Origin: Clostridium saccharobutylicum DSM 13864
GTDB taxonomy: Bacteria; Bacillota; Clostridia; Clostridiales; Clostridiaceae
Reading direction: 5' to 3'
Assembly: GCF_000473995.1 (NCBI RefSeq)
Contig: NC_022571.1
Location: forward strand, 2,010,501-2,074,500
Length of the DNA stretch: 64,000 nt
The notes beneath the pieces were generated by a model, which saw nothing but the letters and a program-made list of their open reading frames with translations, made no database searches and was not told where the DNA came from. The position numbers and the translations under genes were made by a program. Numbering within the stretch: the first letter of the stretch is position 1; the number at the start of each line of letters is the position of its first letter. Shown here piece after piece: positions 46,271 to 54,604 of this stretch.

Positions 46271-46420
46271 CTTATAGTGAAGAATAGAAAATAACTAGAA
46301 TATAATTATAAAATATGGTAAAATTAAATTTGAAAAAGACGTATGTTTGCAGGAAAATATACTTTAATGTTCTTTTTTATCATAAGATGAAATAGATATT
46401 TAATTAAAAATAAAAAATGT

Positions 46421-46472
46421 ATCCACTAAATTTAAGTTACATAAGATTTATTTAAAGATTTAGTGGATATTT
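46421..46472. terminator. hairpin before the hydroxylase operon
   Basis: ATCCACTAAAT and ATTTAGTGGAT form an 11-bp stem with a long loop, followed by ATTTT. It directly precedes family A copy A8. Between 46271 and 46420 I see no gene. Confidence 0.55.
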
Positions 46473-46474
46473 TA

Positions 46475-46631
46475 GGCACATGAAAATAAATAATAAGTCC
46501 AAAGCTGCCATGGCTATTTTTCATCAGTCAAGGAAGTAAAGTGCCATCATAGTGGGTCTATTATGGCACTTTACTAACGCAGAATGATGGAAAATAGGCT
46601 GGCAGATGGGCTTATTATTTTTAAAATTTTG
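46475..46631. repeat. family A element, copy A8
   Basis: Left end GGCACATGAAAATAAATAAT; core arms AGTGCCATCATAG and CTATTATGGCACT form a strong central hairpin, and TGCCATGGCTATTTTTCATC pairs with GATGGAAAATAGGCTGGCA. The right end is decayed. It forms the leader of the hydroxylase operon. Confidence 0.8.
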
Positions 46632-46667
46632 CTTTAATGTATTGAAATAAAATGGAGGTAAGAGAGC

Positions 46668-47468
46668 TTGTTTACAATTAAAAATTATGTAGTAGCAGAA
46701 GATTTAGCACAAGCATATGAGTTGAATCAAAAGAAGAACAATGTTATTTTAGGTGGAATTGCTTGGCTTAAAATGGGAGAACGTAATATTCAAACAGCTA
46801 TTGATTTATCTAAATTAGGATTAGATAAGATTGAAGAAGATGAGGATTCTTTTAAAATAGGTTGCATGTGTACATTACGAGATATGGAAGTTAATGAGTC
46901 GCTAAATTCTTATTTTGATGGAGCTATATCAAAATCATTGATACATATAGTTGGAGTGCAATTTAGAAATTGTGCAACTATCGGAGGAAGTATTTATTCT
47001 CGATTTGGTTTTTCGGATATTTTAACATGTTTATTATCTCTAGATACATATGTAGAGTTATATAATGGTGGAATTATTCCTTTATCAATTTTTAAGGACA
47101 TGCCATATGATAATGATATTTTAGTAAGAATAATAATCAAGAAGGATAATAGAAAAGTATCTTATTTAACACATAGAATGAGTGCTACTGATATTCCAAC
47201 TCTTGCAGTAGCAGTTTCAAGATTAGAGGATAAATGGGAGATTGTATTAGGAGCCAGACCTCAAAGAGCAGTTTTAGTAAATAAATGTGAAGAAATCTTA
47301 AGTCAAAATCCAACTAAAGAAGAAATCGATTTTTTAGTGAAACATATAATGCAAGAAGTGAAATTCGGAAGCAATATGAGAGGAAGCAAAAAATATAGAC
47401 AAATTCTTGCCGGAGTATTTATAAATAGAGGAATAGAAGAAGTTATTGGAGGTACTCATGAAAATTAA
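46668..47468 (+). CDS. xdhB: molybdenum hydroxylase FAD-binding subunit (266 aa)
   Basis: FAD subunit of a xanthine dehydrogenase-family enzyme. It starts at TTG after GGAGGT. The FAD loop is seen as VILGGIAWLKMG, and VGVQFRNCATIGGSIYSRFGFSDI is the family CO dehydrogenase flavoprotein motif. The C-terminal CO_deh_flav_C domain has GSNMRGSKKYRQILAGVFI. It carries electrons from the 2Fe-2S subunit to NAD or another acceptor. The 3' end overlaps the next start by 11 bases. Confidence 0.92.
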   Translation: MFTIKNYVVAEDLAQAYELNQKKNNVILGGIAWLKMGERNIQTAIDLSKLGLDKIEEDEDSFKIGCMCTLRDMEVNESLNSYFDGAISKSLIHIVGVQFRNCATIGGSIYSRFGFSDILTCLLSLDTYVELYNGGIIPLSIFKDMPYDNDILVRIIIKKDNRKVSYLTHRMSATDIPTLAVAVSRLEDKWEIVLGARPQRAVLVNKCEEILSQNPTKEEIDFLVKHIMQEVKFGSNMRGSKKYRQILAGVFINRGIEEVIGGTHEN

Positions 47469-47916
47469 GCTATGGATAAATAATAAAGTATTTGAAGATG
47501 ACGTAGAAGTTGATACATTGTTAATTGATTATTTAAGAAGTAAAGGATTCTATAGTGTAAAAAGAGGTTGTGAAACTGCAAATTGCGGTTTGTGTACTGT
47601 GCACTTAGAGGGAAAGCCAATATTATCATGTAGTACTCTTGTAATGAAAGCAAACGGATTTCATGTAACAACGCTTGAAGGAATGAAAGAAGAAGTTGAA
47701 GAATTTGGAGCATTTATGGCAGATGAAGGTGCAGAACAATGTGGTTTCTGCAGTCCAGGATTTATTATGAATGTATTAGCTATGAAGAAAGAATTGGTTA
47801 ATCCAACAGAGCTTGAAATTAAGCAGTATTTAAGTGGAAACTTATGTCGTTGTACAGGATATATGGGACAGCTTAGAGCAATTGAGAAATATTTACAATA
47901 CAAGAAGGAGGACTAA
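47458..47916 (+). CDS. xdhC: molybdenum hydroxylase [2Fe-2S] subunit (152 aa)
   Basis: ATG at 47458 after TTGGAGGT inside the previous gene; the longer frame from 47446 includes that ribosome binding site. The plant-type ferredoxin cluster ligands are in RGCETANCGLCTVHLEGKPI plus LSC. The second cluster is in AEQCGFCSPGF and GNLCRCTGY. Normal length for this subunit. It links the Mo site to the FAD subunit. Confidence 0.95.
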   Translation: MKIKLWINNKVFEDDVEVDTLLIDYLRSKGFYSVKRGCETANCGLCTVHLEGKPILSCSTLVMKANGFHVTTLEGMKEEVEEFGAFMADEGAEQCGFCSPGFIMNVLAMKKELVNPTELEIKQYLSGNLCRCTGYMGQLRAIEKYLQYKKED

Positions 47917-47919
47917 GTA

Positions 47920-50196
47920 ATGAAATCAGTTAACCAAGGAATAAGAAAAAAAGATGCCATGTCACTTTTAACAGGTAAACCAGTATATACAGATGACATA
48001 GCACCAAGCAATTGTTTAATAGTAAAAGTACTTAGAAGCCCTCATGCACATGCCTTAATAGAAGATATTAATGTAGATATTGCTAGCAAAGTTCCAGGTA
48101 TTGAATGTATTTTGACATATAAGGATGTTCCAACATCTAGATTTACTATGGCTGGACAATCTTATCCAGAACCAAGTCCTTACGATAGATTAATTTTAGA
48201 TAAAAGGCTTAGATGTGTAGGTGATCCGGTTGCAATAGTTGCAGGAATTGATGAAAAATGTGTTAATAAAGCTTTAAAGTTAATAAAAGTAAAATATGAA
48301 GTTTTAGAAGCTATACTAGATTTTAGGGAATCTAAGGATAACAAAGTTGTAGTTCATCCAGAAGAAAATTTTAAAACATTATGCAAAGTTGGAACAGATG
48401 CTAAGAGAAATCTTTGCTCAAAGGGAGAATTTGTATTTGGTGATGTTGAAGAGGAATTAAGTAAATGTGCACATGTAATAGATAGTACATATCACACTAA
48501 GGCAAATAGTCAAGCTATGATGGAAACATTCAGAACTTTTACTGAACTTGATATTTACGGAAGATTAAATGTCACAAGTTCAACTCAGGTTCCATTCCAT
48601 GTAAGACGTATTTTATCCAATGCACTTGAAATACCTAAGTCAAAGATCAGGGTAATCAAACCACGAATAGGGGGAGGATTTGGAGCTAAGCAAAGTGTTG
48701 TAGCTGAAGTTTTCCCGTCTATTGTAACAATAAAAACTGGAAAGCCAGCTAAGATGATTTATACTCGCAAGGAAAGCATGACGTCAGGAAGTCCAAGACA
48801 TGAAATGGAAATTAAAGTACGTTTAGGCGCTGATGAAAATGGTATTATAAAAGCAATATATATGTATACATTATCTAATGCTGGAGCTTATGGTGAACAT
48901 GGACCAACAACAGTAGGGCTATCAGGACATAAATCAATGCCACTATATAGCGGAGCAAATGCTTATAAATTTGAATATGATGTTGTTTATTCAAATACTA
49001 TGGGCGGAGGAGCTTATAGGGGATATGGAGCTACTCAAGGAATATTTGCTTTAGAATCTGCAGTAAATGAGTTAGCAGCAAAAATAAATATGGACCCTGT
49101 TAAAATAAGAGAAATGAATATGGTGGCAGAGGGACAAGTGATGCCGGCTTATTATAATGAAACAGCTAATAGTTGTACATTAGACAAATGTTTAGCCAGA
49201 GCTAAAGAAATGATAGATTGGGATAAAAAATATCCATGCAGAGATATGGGTAACGGTAAGGTTAGATCGGTTGGAGTTTCTATGGCAATGCAAGGTTCAG
49301 GGATATCTAATGTTGATACTGCAGCAGTTGAAATAAAATTAAATGAGGATGGATTCTATACATTAATGATAGGAGCATCTGATATGGGAACAGGCTGTGA
49401 TACAATATTAGCTCAAATGGCAGCAGATTGTTTAGAGTGTGATGTAGACAATATTGTTGTTCATGGTGTTGATACCGATCAATCTCCATATGATACAGGT
49501 TCTTATGCATCAAGTACAACTTATGTAACAGGAGGAGCTGTAGTAAAGACTTGCGCAACTCTAAGAAAGAAGATAGTAGAAGAAGGAGCTAAGTTACTTG
49601 GCTGTCCAGTTGAAAATGTGGAATTTGATGGTCAAAAGGTGTTCTCGTTTAAAGATGATAAAGAAATGAGTTTAAGAGATTTAGCTAATGCTACTTATGT
49701 TGGTGGAAGCCAAATGTTAAGTGCTACTGAATCACATTACTCAAAAGTTTCACCACCACCATTTATGGTTGGGCTTGTTGAAACTGAAATAGATAAGTTA
49801 ACTGGTAAAGTTGATATTATTGACTATGTTGCAGTAGTTGACTGTGGAACTGTAATAAATCCAAAACTTGCACGAATTCAAGTGGAAGGCGGAATTGCTC
49901 AAGGTATAGGAATGGCTTTATATGAAGACATTAGCTATGATAAGAATGGCAGAATGAGAAATGATTCGTTCTTGCAATATAAGATTCCAACACGTCTTGA
50001 TGTAGGAAATATAAGAGTGGAATTTGAAAGCAGTTTTGAGCCAACAGGACCATTTGGAGCTAAATCAATAGGCGAAATTGTAATCAATACTTCATCACCA
50101 GCATTAGCTAATGCAGTGTATAATGCTACAAAAGTAAATATAAGAACATTACCAATAACAGCAGAAAAAATAGTAATGGGAATGCTTGAAAAATAG
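47920..50196 (+). CDS. xdhA: molybdenum hydroxylase Mo-binding subunit, xanthine dehydrogenase family (758 aa)
   Basis: Catalytic subunit with bound molybdopterin cytosine dinucleotide. N-terminal Ald_Xan_dh_C hammerhead region (GKPVYTDDIAPSNCLIVKVL), Mo-binding motifs KPRIGGGFGAKQ, GGGAYRGYGATQ and MQGSGISN, and the active-site glutamate in GPFGAKSIGE. With yqeB, yqeC and selD in the same island it is likely a selenium-dependent purine, xanthine or nicotinate-type hydroxylase; sequence alone does not fix the substrate. The stop TAG is immediately the first bases of family B copy B3. The ribosome binding site is AAGGAGG. Confidence 0.93.
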   Translation: MKSVNQGIRKKDAMSLLTGKPVYTDDIAPSNCLIVKVLRSPHAHALIEDINVDIASKVPGIECILTYKDVPTSRFTMAGQSYPEPSPYDRLILDKRLRCVGDPVAIVAGIDEKCVNKALKLIKVKYEVLEAILDFRESKDNKVVVHPEENFKTLCKVGTDAKRNLCSKGEFVFGDVEEELSKCAHVIDSTYHTKANSQAMMETFRTFTELDIYGRLNVTSSTQVPFHVRRILSNALEIPKSKIRVIKPRIGGGFGAKQSVVAEVFPSIVTIKTGKPAKMIYTRKESMTSGSPRHEMEIKVRLGADENGIIKAIYMYTLSNAGAYGEHGPTTVGLSGHKSMPLYSGANAYKFEYDVVYSNTMGGGAYRGYGATQGIFALESAVNELAAKINMDPVKIREMNMVAEGQVMPAYYNETANSCTLDKCLARAKEMIDWDKKYPCRDMGNGKVRSVGVSMAMQGSGISNVDTAAVEIKLNEDGFYTLMIGASDMGTGCDTILAQMAADCLECDVDNIVVHGVDTDQSPYDTGSYASSTTYVTGGAVVKTCATLRKKIVEEGAKLLGCPVENVEFDGQKVFSFKDDKEMSLRDLANATYVGGSQMLSATESHYSKVSPPPFMVGLVETEIDKLTGKVDIIDYVAVVDCGTVINPKLARIQVEGGIAQGIGMALYEDISYDKNGRMRNDSFLQYKIPTRLDVGNIRVEFESSFEPTGPFGAKSIGEIVINTSSPALANAVYNATKVNIRTLPITAEKIVMGMLEK

Positions 50197-50446
50197 GCTT
50201 ATGTGGTGTGGTTAGCAGAAAGAAATGATGCTCTGTTGTTTCAGTTATTAGAGAAAAGGACTGTTGATTTCTAATCAGCAGAAGTTGCATCCATTTTTGC
50301 ATGTTCCTTAAACAAGTTAATGACAAGCAAGAATGGAACAACTTCTGCTGAAGAAACCCTACAGCCCTTTTCTCAATGTAACACTCAACAAAATAGCACC
50401 ATTTCTTTCTAGTTTAGAATGCATTTAAAAGCATAAGTGATAGTTA
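50194..50446. repeat. family B long palindrome, copy B3
   Basis: TAGGCTTATGTGGTG at the left end coincides with the xdhA stop codon. Arms GAGAAAAGGACTGT/ACAGCCCTTTTCTC and CAGCAGAAGTTG/CAACTTCTGCTG pair; the apex is TTGCATGTTCCTTAAAC...TGACAAGCAAGAATGG. Confidence 0.85.
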
Positions 50447-50665
50447 GTAGTTTGGCTAACCGAAATCATATGCATATTTGTTCCATCTGACTTATGAAAT
50501 TTTCGCTGGAAGATTCTAAATATGAGTTTGTGCCCATTTCTGTATGTTCCAAATATTGATTTTGACAAGAAGTAAATTGAACAAGCTCCCATTAACAATC
50601 TTCAGCAGCCCAATTTCAAATAATCCTTTCACAAATATGTATATGATTTCTAGTATAGAAACACA
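50447..50665. repeat. family B long palindrome, copy B4
   Basis: Starts GGCTAACCGAAATCATATGC and ends near TATGATTTCTAGTATAG. The apex CTGTATGTTCCAAATATTG...TTTTGACAAGAAG is decayed relative to B1 and B3. It is head-to-tail with B3. Confidence 0.75.
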
Positions 50666-50732
50666 AAAAACTTAATCAACTATGTAAGTCTATTCCATCT
50701 ATATATCAAGTTTGAAATTTGTTTATATAGAT

Positions 50733-51049
50733 GGTGTGAAAAAGTCTATTTTATGCAACAAATTATATAAGAAATAACTACTTAACATATGGATTTATAA
50801 TGATTCATTTGTTTAGTTACAATCTCCTATAGATAAACGAACCATAAACTAGATTTAAACTTTGAAATATATTCAAAGCTAGAAAAAATTCACTTATTTT
50901 CTGAGAGTACTACATAAGTTTAAAACTTAAGTTGTTTTATAGGAAGATGTAATTAAACAGAATTTTATAGAGGACAAATCGCTATAGAAGAACATATTAA
51001 GCAATCAGTTTTTTCATAATTTATTCTATAAAATAGACTTTATCACACC
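50733..51049. mobile_element. 317-bp MITE-like element with terminal inverted repeats
   Basis: GGTGTGAAAAAGTCTATTTT at the left and its near-perfect complement AAAATAGACTTTATCACACC at the right bound 317 bp with no open frame. The sequence TATATAGAT occurs on both outer flanks, but four bases off, so a target duplication is not certain. It lies between two family B palindromes. Confidence 0.6.
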
Positions 51050-51075
51050 GTTCTATATAGATATTCAATTTAAGA

Positions 51076-51325
51076 ATCAGACTTATAATTAGAATGTATT
51101 TCTATACTAGAAATTGCATACATTTTTGTGAAACAGGCATTGAAATTGAACTGTGAAGGTTCTTAGTACAAGGTTGTACCATTTTCTTGCTTGTCCTAAT
51201 TTTATATTAGGAGCATGCAAAAATGGGCACAACCTTGTACTTAGAAACTTTCAGTGAAAATTTCATAGCCCTGTGGAACAAAAATGTATGTAATTTCGGT
51301 TAGTCATCACATAAGTCTAGATTAT
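51076..51325. repeat. family B long palindrome, copy B5 (inverted)
   Basis: Read on the minus strand: TAGACTTATGTGATGACTAA, then CACTGAAAGTTTCTAAGTAC, the apex TTGCATGCTCCTAATATAAA...TTAGGACAAGCAAGAA and return arms to GCAATTTCTAGTATAG. Orientation is opposite to B3 and B4. Confidence 0.82.
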
Positions 51326-51369
51326 AGTTTGGATATTTATAGTAAGTTATTATAAAAGGGGGTAAAAAG

Positions 51370-52413
51370 ATGAAAAGAATTTTTTATAAGAAGTTGTTAA
51401 AGTTATTGAAATGTAATGGAGAAGCTTATGTTGTCACAATAATAAATGGCGAATACAATGAAAAAAATGTTACAGGAGAAAAATTAATAAAAAGCAAAGA
51501 AACTATTTTTATTGAAGATGAAAGTATTTCAGATTTTTGGGATGAAATCTTAAACAAAATTGATTTGAATAAAGGAACACATACATCAATTTTAGAAGAT
51601 AATACAGAAGTATTTGTAGAATATATTTTAGATAAACCTAGATTAATTATATGTGGAGGTGGACACATATCATTATCTTTATATAAGATTGCAAAAATTT
51701 TGGATTTAGATGTAACTATAATTGATGATAGAATCGAATTTGCCAATAAAGAAAGGTTTCCAGACGCTGATTTAATTTTATGCAAGGATTTTGATGAAGC
51801 ACTTAATGAAGTAAGATATGGTCAAAATACTTATTATGTCATAGTAACTAGAGGGCATAAAGATGATAGAAAATGTTTAGAAATAATATTAAAAAAGGAT
51901 TTTTCTTATGTTGGAATGATTGGCAGTAGAGGAAAGATAAATTTTGTAATAAATAATATGCTTAATAATGGATATAAAAAAGAAGATATTGAAAAGGTGC
52001 ATGCACCTATTGGACTTAATATAGGAGCTCAAACTCCAGAAGAAATAGCTGTAAGTATTTTTGGAGAAATTATTCAAGTTAAAAATAAAAAAAATAGCAG
52101 TAACATAGAGACAGATATTTTGAAATCAATAGAGGAAGAAAATGATTTAATGGCTTTAGCCACTATAATAGAAAAAAAAGGTTCATCTCCTAGGGGGATT
52201 GGAGCTAGAATGCTTGTTTATGAAAATAAAAAGCTTATAGGAACTGTTGGAGGTGGAAGTGTAGAAAATGCAACCTATGAAAAAGCATTGGAGGTTATTA
52301 AAGATAAAAGGACAATTATAGAGGAATATAATCTATCAAATTCAAGCTCAGCAAAACTTGGCATGGCTTGTGGTGGAAATGTAAAAGTGCTTTTTGAATT
52401 TATTGGAGAATAA
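51370..52413 (+). CDS. XdhC/CoxI-family molybdenum hydroxylase maturation protein (347 aa)
   Basis: Maturation factor for Mo hydroxylases, thought to hold and sulfurate (or selenate) the Mo cofactor before insertion. The Rossmann domain (PRLIICGGGHISLSLYKIAK, near 95) with TRGHKDDRKCLE, YVGMIGSRGK and IGLNIGAQTPEEIAVSI is the XdhC C-terminal domain. The C-terminal part LMALATIIEKKGSSPRGIGA, GTVGGGSVENATYEKA and MACGGNVKVLF is a CoxI-type domain. The order, Rossmann first, is common in clostridia. Start ATG follows AAGGGGGT. Confidence 0.88.
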   Translation: MKRIFYKKLLKLLKCNGEAYVVTIINGEYNEKNVTGEKLIKSKETIFIEDESISDFWDEILNKIDLNKGTHTSILEDNTEVFVEYILDKPRLIICGGGHISLSLYKIAKILDLDVTIIDDRIEFANKERFPDADLILCKDFDEALNEVRYGQNTYYVIVTRGHKDDRKCLEIILKKDFSYVGMIGSRGKINFVINNMLNNGYKKEDIEKVHAPIGLNIGAQTPEEIAVSIFGEIIQVKNKKNSSNIETDILKSIEEENDLMALATIIEKKGSSPRGIGARMLVYENKKLIGTVGGGSVENATYEKALEVIKDKRTIIEEYNLSNSSSAKLGMACGGNVKVLFEFIGE

Positions 52414-52414
52414 A

Positions 52415-52553
52415 ACACATGAAAATAAGCAACAAGTTGAAGAGTTATCATGGATATTTGCATCAGGCAAGGGGGCGAATTGACCTAATAGCAGGAATAT
52501 TAGGTTAATTTGCTAACTTAGGATGATAGAAAATACGTGGTCAAAAGAGAGTC
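52415..52553. repeat. family A element, degenerate copy A9
   Basis: It begins two bases after the stop codon of the XdhC/CoxI gene (CACATGAAAATAAGCAACAAG). The inner hairpin is TTGACCTAATA/TATTAGGTTAA. The right end is lost. Confidence 0.65.
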
Positions 52554-52555
52554 AT

Positions 52556-52618
52556 AAAAAAAGCTGAAATAATATATAATTCAATATTTTAGAATTATAT
52601 ATTATTTCAGCTTTTTTT
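52556..52618. terminator. very long bidirectional terminator
   Basis: A 26-bp exact stem starting AAAAAAGCTGAAATAATATA (52556 on) with its complement ending TTTCAGCTTTTTT (to 52617) and a nine-base loop. It ends the hydroxylase unit. From 52619 to 53014 I see only AT-rich leader sequence. Confidence 0.85.
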
Positions 52619-53014
52619 GTCTTATCGTTATATTAAGCATTAAATGAACAACCAACATTTTAATATTTAAAGCTGCATTTGAATATTAAAATTGAAACAT
52701 AGCCTTTTAACTTTAATAAATAGCCTAAGGTTAATTATGATTTTGTACTTAAAATTTAGAACTGGAATTATCAATATTAAATTATTAATTTGAAAATATT
52801 ATCTTTTATTTCTATGTTATCAATAATTTTAGATTACTTTTATATGAATGTATACTTATTACATAAATTTATTGTTTGAGTATAATCCTAACTTATTTCT
52901 CAACATATAGTTGTGTTAAATATTTGGAAATTTATACTTATAGAAGTATAATGAAATAAGTAATTGTAAAAATTGTATAAATAAGGGCGCTTATATGATA
53001 TGAGGAGGATATAT

Positions 53015-53623
53015 ATGAAAAATAGAGAAGAAATAATTGATGAAAAATCTTGTATAGAAAGAGTAGTTATTAATGAAGATATAATTAATGAGTGGAAAAG
53101 TACTTATAATGAATACAGACCATTACTTGAACCTAATCGTAAATCTGTTGATGAAATTCTAGAATATATAAAATCAAAATATCCAGTTGAAGAAGATACA
53201 TCGGTTGAGTCAAAAACAATAGTTGAAAAAAACGTACTATATAATTATTATGGAAAAAGGTTGCCAAAGACTGATAAAACGTTAAGTATAGTTGTTCTTA
53301 GAGTGAAAAATCAAGATAATGCAGTTCAATTGTATGAAAATCAAGTGAGTGAACATGTTGAATTCATAGATAAAATGAAAAAAACTATTAAGGATTTTAG
53401 ATCATATTCCTTTGAACCAATACCTATTATTATTGGGGCGGAAAGAAAAAGTGGATATATTTTTGTAGAAGGAAGTCAGCGACTTTCAGAAGAAATTACT
53501 ATGATACAAGGACTTGATTATGATGAACTAAAGAACTATTATTTGGTAGCAAATTATATTGATGTTTTGAAAAAACATAGAAAACTTGATGATGTTAGGC
53601 ACATTAAAGAAAATAACAAGTGA
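53015..53623 (+). CDS. hypothetical protein (202 aa)
   Basis: I do not recognise the family. ATG at 53015 after GAGGAGG. Soluble, charged, with no signal peptide. Residues 75-100 (NYYGKRLPKTDKTLSIVVLR) and 135-165 (EPIPIIIGAERKSGYIFVEG) look like beta strands around a core, and a C-terminal helical part has YYLVANYIDVLKKHRK. The last nine residues (RHIKENNK and before) and the stop come from family A copy A10. Position at the end of the selenium/Mo island suggests but does not show a link. Confidence 0.65.
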   Translation: MKNREEIIDEKSCIERVVINEDIINEWKSTYNEYRPLLEPNRKSVDEILEYIKSKYPVEEDTSVESKTIVEKNVLYNYYGKRLPKTDKTLSIVVLRVKNQDNAVQLYENQVSEHVEFIDKMKKTIKDFRSYSFEPIPIIIGAERKSGYIFVEGSQRLSEEITMIQGLDYDELKNYYLVANYIDVLKKHRKLDDVRHIKENNK

Positions 53624-53667
53624 AAAATAGGCTTGGTAGATGGACTAGTTATTTTTTTGAATGTGTC
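53598..53667. repeat. family A element, short copy A10
   Basis: GGCACATTAAAGAAAATAAC ... TAGTTATTTTTTTGAATGTGTC, 70 bp. It overlaps the 3' end of the hypothetical gene in frame. Confidence 0.82.
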
Positions 53668-53734
53668 TTATTAAATGAAAATATAAGGGTAAACCATGAA
53701 TTAAAAAATTGAAGAATGCTTAAGGAGTGATTCT

Positions 53735-53764
53735 ATGAAGAAATGCATTGTAATAATGGGATAG
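53735..53764 (+). CDS. nine-codon mini-ORF with strong ribosome binding site
   Basis: AAGGAGTG, then ATG at 53735 encodes MKKCIVIMG and stops. It lies 38 bp before the acetyltransferase gene. It may be a leader peptide or the stump of a deleted gene; nothing more can be said. Confidence 0.3.
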   Translation: MKKCIVIMG

Positions 53765-53802
53765 TCAAAAAAATAACGTAGTATTAGAGGAGAGATTTAA
53801 AC

Positions 53803-54435
53803 ATGACTATTCCAAATTCAAATAAAATATATCCAAGAAATAATGATTACCAAACTATATATCTCAAGAATGTAATTACAAGAGATAATATAAAAGTTGG
53901 AGATTATACAATATACAATGATTTTTATAATGATCCGAGGGATTTTGAAAAAAATAATGTACTATATCAATATCCGATAAATAATGATAGATTAATAATT
54001 GGAAGGTTTTGCTCAATTGCATGTAAAGCAAAGTTTCTCATGACGAGTGGAAATCACGCAATGAAATCATTATCTAATTATACATTTCCAATATTTTATG
54101 AGGAATGGGGTTTAGATATCAGCCATATAACAGATGCTTGGGACAATAAGGGCGATATTGTAATTGGAAATGATGTGTGGATAGGCTATGATGCTGTAAT
54201 TATGTCAGGGGTGAAAATAGGTGATGGTGCAATTATCGGGACTAGAGCAATAGTTACTAATGATGTTCCACCTTACACTATTGTTGGAGGCATACCCGCT
54301 AAAGTTATAAAGAAAAGATTTCATGATGATATAATTTTAAAATTGTTGAAAGTTAAGTGGTGGAATTGGCCATATGAAAAAATCCAAGCAAATATTAAAT
54401 ACATTCAATCAGGAAATATTGATAAATTAGTTTGA
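53803..54435 (+). CDS. xenobiotic acetyltransferase, Vat/CatB type (210 aa)
   Basis: Left-handed beta-helix (hexapeptide repeat) acetyltransferase. The N-terminus with VGDYTIYNDFYNDP, the catalytic-histidine segment MTSGNHAM (His about 85), the repeats IVIGNDVWIGYDAVIMSGVK and IGDGAIIGTRAIVTNDVPPY, and the C-terminal KVKWWNWPYEKI match the streptogramin A (Vat) and chloramphenicol (CatB) acetyltransferase group. It uses acetyl-CoA; the drug or natural substrate is not certain and many chromosomal copies are not resistance genes. Ribosome binding site GAGGAGAG. Confidence 0.88.
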   Translation: MTIPNSNKIYPRNNDYQTIYLKNVITRDNIKVGDYTIYNDFYNDPRDFEKNNVLYQYPINNDRLIIGRFCSIACKAKFLMTSGNHAMKSLSNYTFPIFYEEWGLDISHITDAWDNKGDIVIGNDVWIGYDAVIMSGVKIGDGAIIGTRAIVTNDVPPYTIVGGIPAKVIKKRFHDDIILKLLKVKWWNWPYEKIQANIKYIQSGNIDKLV

Positions 54436-54556
54436 TTTCTATAAGGTAAAAAAAATTAGATTTGCTACTAATGGACTTGGATTAAAGGAAGCATTGATAT
54501 CCGATAAAGGATATTATTAGAATAGATATTTGCAAAAAGAAAAGAGGTGAATTTTA

Positions 54557-54604
54557 GTGGGAGATTGCTTTATTATAGATTCTTTCACTAAACATAAATT
54601 ATGA
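54557..54604 (+). CDS. 15-aa leader ORF overlapping the MBL hydrolase start
   Basis: AAGAGGTGA precedes GTG at 54557; the frame (MGDCFIIDSFTKHKL) ends in TGA that overlaps the next ATG as ATGA. The MBL gene has no ribosome binding site of its own within this stretch, so translational coupling is plausible. It may be the stump of an older gene. Confidence 0.35.
   Translation: MGDCFIIDSFTKHKL

Noticed and set aside
45622..52860. Shared 15-mer TGAATGTATACTTAT before mocA and before the hypothetical gene at 53015
   Set aside because: One is near a doubtful start codon and the other far from any gene; in such AT-rich DNA a chance match is plausible.
39586..53667. CRISPR array
   Set aside because: The repeats are long palindromes at irregular distances within and between genes, without spacer-size units or cas genes.
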